A DNA stretch of 64,000 nt from Ischnura elegans. Lineage: Eukaryota > Arthropoda > Insecta > Odonata > Coenagrionidae. The notes under the pieces were generated by a model. The model did not search any database, was not told where the DNA came from, and was given only the letters and a program-made list of their open reading frames with translations. Made by a program: the position numbers and the translations under genes. This document shows positions 34,501 to 46,090 of the stretch, piece after piece. The stretch is from positions 110,813,111 through 110,877,110 of the forward strand of contig NC_060247.1 of assembly GCF_921293095.1 (NCBI RefSeq). The letters are read 5' to 3'. Every line of letters begins with the position of its first letter. Positions within the stretch are counted from its first letter, which is position 1.

Positions 34501-37500
34501 ATCTATTGATAAATTTTAAAACAATATACCCTCAAGGAAATTTACTTTACTAGGTGGACCGGAATGGAACAGAATTTCAAACGCCTGATTATTGAATTTG
34601 GTATTGTCATCAGGAGTAAGCGATTAAGTAAAATATCAACCCGATCTGAAAATGAAAAGTGGGTTAACAATCAATTATAACATTTCATTGCTCAAACAGA
34701 CGATGGAATTTAAGAAAAATCGCGTAAAAAATACGCGGAATTATCCCAAAAAAAAGGAATTTCGTTTTGAAAAAACTCATACATTATATGCTTTTTTTCT
34801 ACTTTTTTTGGGATTGCGCATGCGCGGCGCATATCAGGAGGCTTATGACACCACTAGTCCACAGCAAGACCTTCATGACTCTTCATGAAAACATTATCAT
34901 GTTGGTTCCAATATTTTTTCCTATAAACGCGTCTACTGCTTACATGATCTAAGTTAAGTTTATTTGTATTTCACCGGTGGTTGTCATCGGATTTTTCCCA
35001 TCATTCGCGATACTTGTATTTATGTATAAACTCTGTGTCAGTTAGCCACTTTACTGGTGCGGATATCCTAGAAAATATACTGTATTACTGTAATTGTCAG
35101 ATTTCCGCTGGCTTTAATAAAATTAAACGCCAGTACAAAAGCAGGCAAATGAGTAGTTTACTCTCGTAAAATTTTATTTTCGGTTGAGCTGGTTGTAAAA
35201 CGTATCAAGGTGATTGATGATAATTTCTCCCTGGGAAAAGATGTTTGAGTCATGACTTCGCGGAGCGAATTGCGACCAAAAATTTCGCCAAAATAGTAAG
35301 CATTGACCCTTATTGGATTGTCAATTTTTTGGTCAAACAGGGCGTGCCGGCCCATTGAAGTGTGGCCCACGGAAGTGTGGCCCATTCCGGCCACACTTCC
35401 GTGCCACTCCACGCTCGAAACCAGTGGTGCCCCCGCCAGATATTTACAACCTCCTTGGTTTATCTACGTCACATCGCATTGCGTCAGCCATGTCAAAGAC
35501 GCCAAATTTGGAATATCAGGCACGCTTCAATTTTTTTATTGTTTTTATCTCTGAAATATCGTAAGTGGAGGTATTATTATATACATATATATTCAGAAAA
35601 ACTCATATTATAAAAAAAACCTAGGTAATTTTTTCAAAGTAAGTTAGTGGTAGCCTAGTTGTAAGAGCGCTTGGCTGCTGATAGAGGGATTAAGGGTTCA
35701 TTTCCTGCTCGAGCCTTCTGATCACCCCAAATCAAAATCCTCGAAGTGCGCCGTGGTCCAGGGTAAGGAATTGTCCCACGCCCAGAATTTGTGGCCTTTA
35801 CAAGCCTTTGGCTTATTCCGGATCAGGCTCTACCCTCACCAAAACAACCTTCGGTTTAAATGAGTGAATGATTGAGTGAGTGAATTTTTTCACTGATATT
35901 GTGACTGAATTTTTTTTCTCCGCAGAATGCAGACTGGCATGTTGCGCTGCGCGAATGAGGGTTCTACAAAGATTAAAGAAGCCTCCAACAAGTCAAGAAT
36001 CATGGTGCCTTTCTTTTTGAAATTGTTTGAAGATATACTGTCGGGCTTGTGCGACGAGAATGGCATTTTAAGTGGTACGTTTTGACATTTAGTGTAAATT
36101 AGGCGTTATTAGCGTTAATCTCATCTCTTTATACATGATGCCTTAATGATAAAACTTCCTTTCCTTGGTTATGAGTGAATAACCTTGTGCATTGTTAATG
36201 CGACGAAATTAAGTCCTAGTATTTTTTTCAAATGCCAAAGGAAATAATTCATCATCGACATCATCGCTGGTCAATAATTCTAAGATTGGTTTGACACAGC
36301 TCTCCACTCAATTCTCCTGTTAGCTAACACTTGCAACATAGATTTTATCCTAGAGATATAATTGGGTTATCTTTGACGTGTATTTGGCGCTGATTTCGAA
36401 TTTGTGCTTAGAGTCTTTCTATCACGTCTTATCCTAAGAATAGCTTAATGTGTGTTTTTGATTTTGCGAAAGTAGTTATTTAATTCAATTATGCATGCAT
36501 GAGCATGAGCAGGTGAAAATAAAACTTTCCTACCAAAACATGTTGTCCTACGATGTCATGACTTCCTATTCTGTCAAAACATGTATAAACTTGTTGTCAA
36601 TGAAATACACTTCAAGGATATGTTCCGGTTGTGCTAAGGAAACTAGACGTGATAGAAACACTCAGTGCCCATTCTCGGAATCGGCACGAAAAACGCCTGT
36701 AGGATCACCCAACAACATGTCTAGAACAGAAAAAAAGTTTTTTGTAGACTAGTGTAATCTTTTTACAATCTTTCTCTTTCATATGCTATTATAAGAACAT
36801 TTTATTCGCGTTCTTCTTTTCCTACACTTGCCATCTACTTGTTCCCGGACGATTGTCTCCATCCATCATGTCCCTAAATATGGCCGATTTTGTGACTCGG
36901 TCTCCCTATGTCGGTATTGACGAGGATTCATATCTGGGCCGTATTCTGTAACTCCAAACCGATCGGTGCGGCACCGACGAGAGGACGGGAGATCGTCGGT
37001 AGCCGTACCGACAGCAAAAAGGTGTCGGTACGGCCACCGACTAGTGGGTTTCATGAACTCATGCATGCGGTGCGCATTGTACGTTTTATTTTGTTTTTAC
37101 CTCATCACCGAGTAAATAATGAGGTTTTCTGCAATGTTATCTTTTTCTGCCCCTTCGAATACGCCTCTATAATTCACTGTGTCATCATCTATATTAATTA
37201 CCTTGACAGAAATATAAGATAATGGTTAATAAACATGAGGTTTGCTAACATATAATGACTTTCTCTCATTTATGTTACCACTTTCACTCGCTTGTAATAG
37301 GCTTTATTTCTCTCTATCATCATATATTTGCTCCTTTGACATAAAAAAGATATTATTGATTAAATATAAGTTTTGCCGCAATGTTATCACTTCATATCAC
37401 TCTGAATAGGCGACTGTTTTTTCACTCAATCAATTGGCGTTTCTCTCGGCATAGAAATAAGATCTTTTTATGTAAGTAAGTATGAAGTATGAAGTTTGCC

Positions 37501-40500
37501 ACAACTGTATCAGTTTCTTTCATTTGTAACAGGCAACTATATTTAATTTCATCGTCAGCAATTGATTCCCTTGACGATAAAAGAAGATATTTGTTGATAA
37601 GTATGAGGTTTACCGCAATATTATCATTTTCTCTCACTTGGAATGCGCAACTTATACATATGTATTTCACCCAATCACAATTTCTTTACTTCCTCGTCAT
37701 TACACTTCTTTTGATTACACCCAGCTCCATATTTTTATAACAATTTCCTAACTTGTTCCTCTAATATGACAATTACATTTGCTTTTGAATCCTACGTTCA
37801 CGTTCCATTGTATGTTATTTTCGTCTGCTACGGTGCCAATGGCATAACCTTCCGCTGATAACATTTCGACGGAACTTACATAATGACAACTATATTACCA
37901 AATCATGAATAAATAGCATTATACGGAACCAATATTTAAAAAAAGAAACTACGATCTCGAGGATAGTTTCAATAATCCATTCCAGCAACAACAATCTCCA
38001 TCACATACAAACTTTATTGTGATGTTGTAATATTGTTTCCTTCGATTCTGTAGGTACAGCATTACTACCACACATTGTATAAGCATTGTTAACAACTTAT
38101 CCAATATCGTTTATCTTAATCTAGCAATAAGTCGTAATTTCCGCAAATAAAAAGATTGAGAATGACGACAACAAACTGTGCCAATGAGTCTTCACTTGTT
38201 TTTACCCTTCTTTCATGGTGACACGTGAAACTTCGGATGTATTCGGATTTTCCCTGTTTGGGAAGGAGAGGGAACCGTACCGACTGGATTGAAACCGACG
38301 TCCTTACAGAATCGCTGAAAGTGCCGTCGCGACTACGTCGCGACGACGCGTCGTCGGTACGGTAACCGTTGTCGGTACGGAATGATGTGCTGTCGGTGGG
38401 CTGGGGAGGGAAACCGACCGGTGCGGTACCGACGAAATACAGAATACGGCCCCTGTTATCCTCCTGTAATTCTTAGTACTTCTCCATTCCTTTACCAGGT
38501 CGATCTATTTGATCTTTATCATTCTTCTGTAGCACCATATTTCGGAAGCCTACAAACCTTGATTTCTCCGCTGCTGCCATTTCCCATGCCTCTCTTCCGT
38601 AGAACAGCATACCCCAATATAGTCTGAGGTTTCAGGCGAGATGTAGTGGAAACGTGACATAATGAAAATGAAAAAGCAGGAGCAATTTCCACAATTTTAC
38701 ATTTATTAAAACGACCGGTTTTGCTTTTCAGCATCATCAGACCTGATGATGCTGAAAAGCGAAACCGGTCGTATTAATAAATGTAAAATTGTGGAAATTG
38801 CTCCTGCTTTTTCATTTTCAGCATACCCCAAATATTTTGATAAATTACTTCCTAGCTTCTAAATCCCAGGGTTAATAAAAATTGAAAATGAAATTTGTTT
38901 TTACTCGCAAAATGAGGTACATTACAATCTAAAATATTACAATGGATGATTCTCCATTGGACTTTAAATGTGCTGTCTTCCCATGCGCATTTCAGGGATA
39001 TTACTGAAGTGGTCACTCGCATCACTGGCAGGCCAAGCGATGAGAAATTACGGATAATAAATAAACAAATAAAAATTTGTTATGGTGGAATTCTTGGTAC
39101 TATTAGACATTGATAAGTAAACAACCAAAATAATACATTTGCATTTTTAAAAAATTTAAAAAGATAATTAAAGAGTGTTAGTAGTATTAGAGAGTAATTA
39201 CAGTTAATGGATAATGCAAAAATAAGTGGAGTTAATGTGAATACAAAAAAACAGAGAACACAATAATCAATTTCTATTTCATTAATTGTTCAGTGCTGGA
39301 ATTTATTACGTTGAAACTTTTTTCCTTTGAACTTTGCCAAGGATTTATATGTTTTCAAACTATCCGAGATATGAAAACAACGAAAGAGCTACGTTATATC
39401 TCATTTCGGTGGTGTGAGATCAATAGATCCTAAGGATATGTTCTTGTAGACCGTTGTAATACATTTGATTTAAATACAAATTTGTTAAACCAATAAGGCG
39501 AACATCCAGACTTCAGAATTTTATAAGTCATAATGATGGTAAAGTACACTTCTCTGTCACGGGCTTTTAGCCATTTGAGTTTTATAAGGGAACCCGGAGC
39601 AAAATAGGGCATCAAGTTCAAAACATTAAAGAAACAAGCACGCAATTGTTTAATAAAACTGCCTTAGAGTTTTAATAGGCCTTTTGAAATGTATTGAACA
39701 CAAAAATACAATAGTATAGCAGAGAAAAATCTGTATTGTATATTATTTCCCAAAAAATATCTCCTTTATAAACATAGAGTTGTTTTTTCAACCTATTATT
39801 CTTTTTCCACTTTTTCTTGCTTACCCTTTCCACACCACCCCTTATGCTCCAAGAACATGTTTATGCTTACCTATTAATTGACACTCGAAAATAATATTTA
39901 GTAAGCTGCTCAAATATACGAAACTAACGAGCATTAGACGTACTTCAAACGCATATCAAGGATTATTGTAACGCTTAAATATGAGTTACCATAGTTATAA
40001 AATCTTCTGAAGTTAGAAAACAACAGCTTAAATTCATACAACTCACAGAATACGTGTTTACTCTCTATTAACTAAGCCAACATGATAGCAGAAGATGAAC
40101 AATTTAAGGTTTTTCTAACTATTTCCAATACTCTCTGATAGTTGAGACAGTAGGAAGAGATTAGGAATTTTTGATAGAATGAAAGGGAGTACGCCTTATT
40201 TTAAATTGAAGAAGGAAGTCCATGAGGGGAGAGGAGACCGTGGGAATACTTCGTGAAGCCCCATGCACACCTATCTAAACCGGTTGAAAACTTTAATAAT
40301 AATTGCGTTTCGCCATAATTATGCTCACATGCTTGAGTACGAACAAAATTGATGACTTAAAGTTTGACTTGGTGGTAATTTTGAACTTTCATGTTGAAAT
40401 GGCAAATATATTTTCATGTTTATAAGCCACCAGAAAAGGAAAATATTTCGCCATTTTTCGCAGCCGCAGTGGTGGGAGAAAATTTTCCGTGATATTTTTT

Positions 40501-41665
40501 TCCTCATCGTACCTTCTATTAAAAAGGGTGGTAAATTTTTCCTCAACTTCGTCCTTTCCTTTCTAGCCCACAATGGAGACGATAAGGACTGCTTCCGTAA
40601 AACCTGGGTTGAATGTGTCGATCACATAGATTTCATTGATCATCTTGACATGGTATTTTTCTGTGACTCCGCCAACGAAGAGAAAGATCCCTTCACGAAG
40701 CAGTACGTTTGCCTGTGAGTATAGACAAACTTCCTCTAATGCCATATTTTTATCCAATGGTATAATTTCATGCTAAAATTTTTAATTTTTCATGAACTAG
40801 AGATTATGCTGGAATTAAGGACTTTAAAATAAGAAATACTTACAAAATATCAAGTAGTCCTTAATGCATGGTAGGTGGCATATCAAAAGTGAAATGCACT
40901 GTCATTGAATATTCGCAGAAACAGTAAAAGTTAATGTCTGACAGTAGGAATATTTAGATTTCGTTTGATAAATAAAATATGTCTGAAATCATACATTTAT
41001 TTTTATCGTTTTTTTTTAATTTCCTCGTGGAAGTGGTGCAGTCAAAAATTTCACAAAAAAATGTATGATGATTTAAAAAATATGTATAAACCGTTCTTTT
41101 TTTTTCGAGACGTTCCCACCTTTTAATTTTTTTTAGCCTTAGATTTAAGCCTTTGTTTAAAACAAGCTACCTTCTTGGAATTTTCAGGTTTACAAATAGT
41201 ACACCTTAGGTAGCATTGAACATCCTGCTTATTTCTCAAATTCTAAAATATTAGCACATTATTTCCTTTGATTTAAGCCCTTATATTTGATAAATATATA
41301 TTTGGGGAAATATTATGAAAGGTGACTATAGTTTTTTATTGTTTCTTACATAATCACACATTGTGATGAAACAGAAAAACAGATGTAAAAAAACAGAGTA
41401 AAATGTGTGGCACGTAGGTACAAGGCAAATTTACTTTGCAAAAAAAATATGAGTTTCATTCAAGTGATAATTGACTTTAATGCTTAAAGTAATTATGTAA
41501 AAATATATTTCATTATTTTATTTCAACAGGAGATTATGGGATTTTCATGAATGCATGCAGAGACAAATTAAGAATTGCTATCCAGAACTAATGAGCGCCC
41601 AGGAACTTCTAGGAAACAAGATCAGAAACTCTGATTCTTGTATAAAATACTTAAATATTCCATAA
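25496..41665 (+). CDS. 27 kDa hemolymph glycoprotein-like (DUF1397) gene B
   Basis: Coding exons are 25496-25550, 27573-27664, 33307-33422, 35926-36074, 40567-40714 and 41530-41665. Lengths, phases and the 231-residue product equal those of gene A, with no stop or frameshift. The signal peptide (MKLLNTFSTSSVMSVLILG and on) and all 14 mature cysteines are kept. Sequons are NWT (50), NET (69), NVT (76) and NKS in exon 4; the exon 5 sequon of gene A is lost (NGD). About 83% identical to A by hand count; exon 4 differs most and exons 5-6 least. Most likely a recent paralogue with the same secreted hemolymph role. Whether it is expressed differently cannot be judged here. Confidence 0.85.
27573..27664 (+). 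CDS. Gene B exon 2
   Basis: Acceptor TTTTCAG, donor GTAGGT. Signal peptide end, YEPGEHYEEC with Cys44, ending NNIR where A has NKIH. Confidence 0.85.
28812..29625. repeat. Local direct duplication in intron 2 of gene B
   Basis: About 205 bp (28812-29020, from TATTATTCTTTAGATAAACT to TGTTAGGACTACTCCCCTT) is repeated almost unchanged at 29416-29620. Unit A has one copy at about 7830-8030. The second copy leads into the LINE 3' end; the first is cut off by other intron sequence. Confidence 0.75.
29526..29891 (-). pseudogene. LINE reverse transcriptase C-terminal fragment
   Basis: A 121-codon open stretch with EDERRLEAFEMWVWRRMEK, the IRRRQKVWMEGIL block and GKRGIGRKRLG. This is the tail of the LINE polyprotein that follows the RT in this family. 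Confidence 0.8.
29947..30282 (-). pseudogene. LINE reverse transcriptase palm fragment
   Basis: A 111-codon open stretch with FADDQALISQS, the catalytic Asp pair of reverse transcriptase, then GMRINQKKTKIIRF and YLSRTLEENGYSSKDIMERI. Separated by stops from the upstream palm (SPLLFNVYAEAMVREAWDE). Confidence 0.88.
30970..31230. other. GC-rich insert within the LINE
   Basis: About 250 bp of C/G-rich sequence interrupts the RT reading between LLKNLG and the palm. It has GGCGTCGACGGG and GATCGCGGCGGCGCC-like content unlike its AT-rich setting. One minus frame (to 30963) is open for 84 codons and rich in Arg, Lys and Gly. Absent from other copies here. Origin unknown. Confidence 0.4.
32378..32602 (-). 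pseudogene. LINE endonuclease N-terminal fragment
   Basis: Open frame with MDKKRIDILGLCEVSWK (the catalytic Glu of APE-type nucleases is in LCEVSW), YWSDGYRVIYSG and QQGVALLLNGKISK. A second piece at 32091-32285 starts MGDWNCSIMEGRDG, equivalent to the GDFN motif. Confidence 0.82.
33307..33422 (+). CDS. Gene B exon 3
   Basis: Acceptor TTTCCAG, donor GTGAGT. Encodes NWTVEYGQCF, the NET and NVT sequons and NCLRCIHVC. Frame open throughout. Confidence 0.88.
33497..34386. mobile_element. Composite hAT-like element in intron 3 of gene B
   Basis: Same insertion site as 10706-10948: ATTGGCAG at 33489-33496 and 34387-34394. The first 245 bp match the MITE up to CCATGACACCACCG. Then ATGAAGATATGTCC and about 640 bp follow that match 51414-52200, ending TTGACACCACTG. 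In gene C the MITE is itself inserted at ATGAAGAT, so B looks like a recombinant between two insertions. Confidence 0.65.
33982..34022. repeat. Perfect hairpin in intron 3 of gene B
   Basis: ACAATAGACCACCTGGG at 33982-33998 and its exact complement at 34006-34022 enclose 7 bp. The related copy at about 51888 lacks the second arm. Confidence 0.8.
35643..35886 (+). repeat. tRNA-derived SINE before exon 4 of gene B
   Basis: The head GTGGTAGCCTAGTTGTAAGA plus GCGCTTGGCTGC is a good tRNA-like D arm, with B box GGGTTCATTTCC and tail GAGTGAATGATTGAGTGAG. Better preserved than its partner at 12259. Confidence 0.65.
35926..36074 (+). CDS. Gene B exon 4
   Basis: Acceptor CTCCGCAG, donor GTACGT. Encodes MQTGMLRCANEGS to SGLCDENGILS. 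This is the exon most changed relative to A (about 14 substitutions). Confidence 0.88.
36936..38452. mobile_element. DNA transposon/MITE with GGGCCGTATTCTGT ends
   Basis: GGGCCGTATTCTGTA at 36936 and its inverse ACAGAATACGGCCC at 38452 define 1.5 kb. Both ends are followed inside by several GTCGGTACGG / CACCGAC-type subterminal repeats (about 36955-37050 and 38275-38430), while the middle is AT-rich. No ORF worth naming; absent from gene A. Family not assigned. Confidence 0.7.
38618..38818 (+). mobile_element. Palindromic mini-PLE insertion
   Basis: Arms of 77 bp (38664-38740 and 38743-38819) are near-perfect inverted repeats with a 2 bp centre. The insertion is bracketed by a 13 bp duplication, CAGCATACCCCAA, at 38605-38617 and 38819-38831. 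About 45 bp of non-palindromic sequence precede the left arm. It contains only the hammerhead-bearing terminal part of a Penelope-like element. Confidence 0.78.
38743..38771 (+). ncRNA. Hammerhead ribozyme motif (canonical core)
   Basis: CTGATGA at 38743-38749, a 3 bp stem II closed by a GAAA loop (GCT-GAAA-AGC), GAAA at 38761-38764, then the self-complementary ACCGGT followed by C at 38770, the expected cleavage site. Stem III has no loop, so cleavage would need two strands pairing through ACCGGT, as proposed for PLE hammerheads. The mirror copy in the left arm has GAAA changed to AAAA and should be dead. Confidence 0.6.
40567..40714 (+). CDS. Gene B exon 5
   Basis: Acceptor TTTCTAG, donor GTGAGT. 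Encodes DCFRKTWVEC and the conserved VFFCDSANEEKDPFTK block. Confidence 0.9.
41530..41665 (+). CDS. Gene B exon 6
   Basis: Acceptor TTTCAACAG. Encodes RLWDFHECMQRQIKNC to CIKYLNIP with stop TAA at 41663. Confidence 0.9.
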
Positions 41666-41848
41666 TTATTGAATAAATATTGTCATTTTAATTAAGGTTA
41701 TTTCAATCCTTTCTGCCTTCAAATATTTTTATGCTTCACATTATAGATTCAATTTGTGTGCTGAAGAGCAAAACCTGTACCTAGCATGAGCCATAATTAA
41801 ACACATTGTGTGTCTGGCACCATCGTTCATTACAATGTATATTCTTTG

Positions 41849-41854
41849 AATAAA
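41849..41854 (+). terminator. Polyadenylation signal of gene B
   Basis: AATAAA 184 bp past the stop, at the position homologous to that of gene A and just before similarity to unit A ends. Confidence 0.6.
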
Positions 41855-41944
41855 AATGAATAATTCGACAAATACCATATATATTATTAGAGAAATTAAT
41901 GAAATTAATTAGTGTGTTTATTAATAAAATTAATATTTGAAATC

Positions 41945-42345
41945 GGGAAAACCTGGAAGTTGCCGGCAAGTATTATTCAGAGGTTATGGAGAGATTTGGT
42001 ATTAATTTGTCGGAAAAACGACCGTATTTGAAGAAGAAGGCTCTGTTCCAGACAATGCATGAGTGCATAAATGTGTATTCAACGTGGAAAAAATTAACAA
42101 ATTAGGCTACAAACTGATACCCCATCTATCATAACCTCAAGGCTTAGCCCTCTGCGACTTCTTTCTATTTCCAAATCTGAAGAAATGACAGAACCGAAAA
42201 AGATTTTGGCTGAACCAAGAGGTTATCACCGAAACGAACGCCTATTTTGAGGGCCTTTCATAAAAGCCATTATGTGGATGGAATTTAAGTAAATGTGAAC
42301 ACAATGGACTAAATTTATCGATCTAAAAGGAGAATGTAATGAAAT
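41945..42345 (+). pseudogene. Mariner transposase C-terminal remnant
   Basis: Frames read together match the mariner/SETMAR C-terminus: a KKALFQTMH-like part, then a DTPSIITSRLSPLRL part equivalent to HPPYSPDLAPCDF, then WLNQEVI- and NAYFEG-like parts, and WTKFIDLKGECNE. Several frameshifts. It starts just past the end of unit B. Confidence 0.75.
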
Positions 42346-43949
42346 ATACTTTTTCCGAAAATTAAATCTTTTATTCAAAAAGACATGGACAAATCAAACA
42401 ACCGTAGTAATACGTTCAATAGACGATCTTTCAGAGTATGACAGGATGACCAAAACTTAATATTAATCGCTTAATGTATACAAAAACCCACTTCCCCATG
42501 CACAAAACGAAAAGCAGATTACAATAAATAACCACAACCCTCACTGTGACACACCAGCTTAGTAAATTATACAAAATTTCATATTTCAATATCATTTCAG
42601 ATAAAGGCCTCACAAAATAAAACTGAATTTAAATTTCTTTTTAAGAGTTTAAAGTTCTTCATTACGTAACTTTACACTTACTATGTTAATTGTAACCAAT
42701 GTTTAATTCATTCTTCCCCTTCATACTCATGTATTGGCATATTCTTGGCACATTGAATTTTATTTTCCTACTTTCCCGACAATCCTGGTGACCCAAAGAA
42801 CCCTGAGATTCAGAATAACCTCGAAACATTCATTTGGGACCCTTGGCAGCAACCGAGGAATCAAAGCCTGCCTTACCATGGCCAGCTACAAAATACAAAC
42901 GCGTCTTTCACTACAAATAAAAGTTATCATATGTACGGAGTGTAGTGCGTTATGAATTTACCTACTGAATGATCCATAGTCTCATATAATATTAGTAATC
43001 ACCAAATCCTCTAAAAAATCCAAGGGAGCCTTTTTTTTAACTAAATTTCTAATTATTAATTGCTTGAAGTCGATTTACATTAAGCAACTTTCTCATGGAT
43101 CCATTTAGGCAACTTTCTCATGGACCTGGCAACCCTCACATATCTAAATCTATGTCTGGACAAAGTCATCTTCCAAATCCATCCTGTCTGCAATCTGAAG
43201 GTGGCAAAAAATATTGCCTAAAATGCAGGTTGTTATTCATGTACTTATTTTTTAGTTAACAAGCTACTCTAAAATCCAACCCATATTCACTAAACGCCAA
43301 TGAAATACAACGTATGACTTCACTAATGGTAAGTATGATGGTAAGTAATGATTATAAACCACAGAGTTGTGTGCATCTCAATACTTGAATGAAGGCTAAA
43401 TCAGTTTTATTCCCCGTCTTCAAATCATTGACCACACCAACTGAAACCTACAATGCGAAGGATTCCATTTGGAACCCGAGCGAAGTTGCGATTGTCCTGT
43501 TTTGGGATATATTTTTAGCAGGGTAACACAAAAATGAGTAAGAACAACAGTGGTCCATTTATTCGTATCAAGGAAGTGTCAAAACAATGTTCATCAAAGT
43601 ATACATCCACGAAGAATCTAATCCAAGGTATACAAACGAAATCTCTATAATAATGGTAACTTAGTAGCTACCAAAATGCATGAAGATGCTTCGAAATGCA
43701 CTTGCATACCTAAAAGAAAATCAAAACTTTCCTTTAATAGCAACTTTCATACTTAAATTAAATAGCTTTCACAGTACCTCTACACCACATTTTGCGCTCT
43801 AGGTCAGGGAGTCACAGCGGATCGACCTCAGAAAATCAATCACTCAAAAAAAACTTCTAAATTGAAGCATCATACGAGATAACAAGCAAGTAAAATCAAA
43901 ATTAAGCATTCCAATGCGTTTAATCACTTCAAAAGCTGTCTAAATTCTT
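42346..43949. other. No recognised feature
   Basis: About 1.6 kb of AT-rich sequence. ORFs at 42431 (-) and 42734 (+) have no domain I know. No matching repeat elsewhere in the window. Confidence 0.45.
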
Positions 43950-44035
43950 CTAACAACAGCATAACAACACAGTAATTATTCCTTAACATTAGAAAGCATT
44001 ACCTCGTACTAGCTTTCAATTTATTTTTTCTAACA
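43950..44035. repeat. Dispersed repeat shared with 22540-22625
   Basis: Contains TTAACATTAGAAAGCATTAC; see the partner copy. The element may extend upstream, but similarity fades. Confidence 0.5.
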
Positions 44036-44479
44036 TCTCATTGAGGGCAACAGGGCATCCCCCGGAAGGGAAGCAGAATGGACTCCATCCAGTTTACTAA
44101 GTCGATTTAAAACCTGAATATGTTAATAAATGCGGGATACAATCCTGTACTGTAATATTCGTGACCACAGCGTTCGGTACTTACCGTTCGTCACGACGGA
44201 CGACTTGGATCAGCCCGAAGGTAGGCTGGGATAGACGACGATGAAGCTCACCCCAGACTTAGCCAAAGATGTGTAAATTATCAAGCATTCAGGGTATAGG
44301 ATTGTTCATTTCCCTGTCCCATCTTGCAGTACATTGAAACTTTTGTTAGGTGATTTCCAAAGCCTTCACCGAGATTTGAACTGGACAATAGGCAAGCGCT
44401 CAACCCACTCATAAGCCAAGCATATCAAGCCCAAATTTGAACATATTCCCTATGAAATACATAAGAGAATAGCATTGGT

Positions 44480-44720
44480 ATAGATCTTGTATTGGTCGAG
44501 GCGTTCATGAACTGGTAAAACCTGAGATGGGATAAAAATGAGAGGACTATTACGTAAAATTTTAAGGATAAGGCTAGTGAAGGGCATGGTCTTGAGTGTA
44601 GCATTATGCGGTGCGGAAACGTGGACAGTTAAAAAGGAGGACAAGAAGCTTTCGAAAAATTGGGCGTGGATTTAGGATGGAGAAGGTGAAGAGGACAACT
44701 GGAGGGTGAAGTTTCAAAAT
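44480..44720 (+). mobile_element. LINE RT C-terminal fragment
   Basis: Plus-strand frame with VLSVALCGAETWTVKKED and a decayed WAWI-DGEGEE part matches the segment just before the RRLEAFEMWVWRR block of the LINE at 29520-33130. Confidence 0.75.
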
Positions 44721-44775
44721 AAAAGTGCTAGAATTTTCAGCACTGTTTAATATATTTTATTTTCAAATGAAGAGT

Positions 44776-44835
44776 ACATAAACATCTACATCTACATAAT
44801 ACCCTGCGAGCCACCTCTAGCGCGGGGCCCGGGGC
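44776..44835 (-). mobile_element. Short LINE 3' tail
   Basis: CTACATCTACATAATACCCT followed by a GCGAGCCACC-like stretch is the inverse of the 3' tail seen at 4780-4840 and, in the same orientation as here, at 56945. Confidence 0.5.
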
Positions 44836-45479
44836 GGTCGCCGCCCTAAGGCCAGCCCTGCATCTAATTTAACTGATTTGCATCCTGTATTCCTTGTATT
44901 CCTGTCCTGGACACCTATTACCTCAGACAGCTCACTATTAACCTCTTTGGCGTGCATAATCTTTCAAAAAGGAATGAACAACTGATATATATCATGAAGG
45001 TATTAGCGGCAAGAGGGCTTAAAAATTTGTACAACGTTGAACTGGTGTATAAAAAACTAAATCCCAAAGATTTAAAAACACGAAAAACCAAAAAAGGACA
45101 TTTTCCATATCATAAAACAGAGGAATGACTTTTTCATCCAAGAAGCACCATACAATGCAGTGTAACATGACCATCGCCGGCTTGGCAATGGTTTATTTCA
45201 GACAGGAACGCAGAAGAGTCGATCAGCGCTCAAAAAAGCCTTTCCAACGGTTCCTCCAATACTTCTAATTAAAATTAAAAATGGAATATCTCAATAAAAC
45301 GAATGTATACATACCAGAATAAAAATTGAACTTTTGGGACATGATTTTGTCATGGCGAACGACAGCAGCATCCAAAGAATATGGAAACTGAAAAAATGTA
45401 GTTAAACATTTTTTTCTTCACTCAAATAAATTTTTACAAAATAATTTGTTTGCATACTGATAAGACCTCGAACAAAATA

Positions 45480-45610
45480 TATGGAACAAGTTAAGAGAGA
45501 TGTGAAAGAGAAGAAATACGTAGGAGTGAAAAGATTAGCTGATAGAAGAACTGAGTGGAGAGCTGCGTCAAACTAATCCTAGGATTGTTGACCAGTGATG
45601 ATGATGATTA
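45480..45610 (+). mobile_element. LINE 3' end with GAT-rich tail
   Basis: YVGVKRLADRRTEWRAASN followed by stops and GATGATGATGAT is the usual end of this LINE family; with 44480-44720 it probably marks one interrupted copy. Confidence 0.65.
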
Positions 45611-45733
45611 CTGATTGTTCTCCATGAAATATCCTAAAATGTTCTTTTTTACCTCAGAAAAGAAAAATGTCCTTAATACAAATGAAAATCCTAAGCCTGC
45701 TCTCTTAAAATATTTTATGTTACTGTATAAAAG

Positions 45734-46090
45734 TCACAAATGCCCAGCCATATAAGACAAAAATACTTTTAAAATTACATATACGTGGTATGTATGGTTT
45801 TTTGGTTTACTTGGTTTTTTGTCTCTCCATACATTGAACTCAATGCCTTTCTGCATTAACGGTTCATATGTGGGACAGTAGATCATGAATGCATCGAAAT
45901 ATTTAAAAGACCCAAAGGCAATTTTGAACCGCGAAAAGCGAAACTGTGCTGGTTTTCCACCATGTTTTCCGTCCAATATCACGACGAAAAATAGGAAAAA
46001 TAGGTATTTAAATTTGAAAAAAATATACGGGGGCGTTGAAACCGATTGTACCAAATAAAATTGCATGGAAAAGACAAAGTTAAAATGCAA
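45734..46090 (-). other. Unassigned 118-codon ORF
   Basis: The C-terminal half (from DGKHGGKPAQFRF) has a mixed, protein-like composition, while the N-terminal half is Phe-rich low complexity. No domain recognised, no splice support and no second copy in the window. It may be a piece of an unrecognised transposon or chance. Confidence 0.15.

Larger units (their letters stand above)
24617..41895 (+). repeat. Duplicated unit B (gene B with flanks)
   Basis: Same-orientation counterpart of 2061-21594. It lacks the 6 kb transposon of intron 4 and the intron 1 LINE of unit A. It has instead about 3 kb extra in intron 4 (about 36440-39500) and a fuller LINE in intron 2. Confidence 0.8.

Noticed and set aside
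36908-37222. 104-codon plus ORF
   Set aside because: It starts inside the left end of the GGGCCGTATTCTGT element and has no domain; probably chance in a non-coding element.
45734-46090. A host exon on the minus strand
   Set aside because: No splice partner, no homologue in the window and a low-complexity N-terminus.
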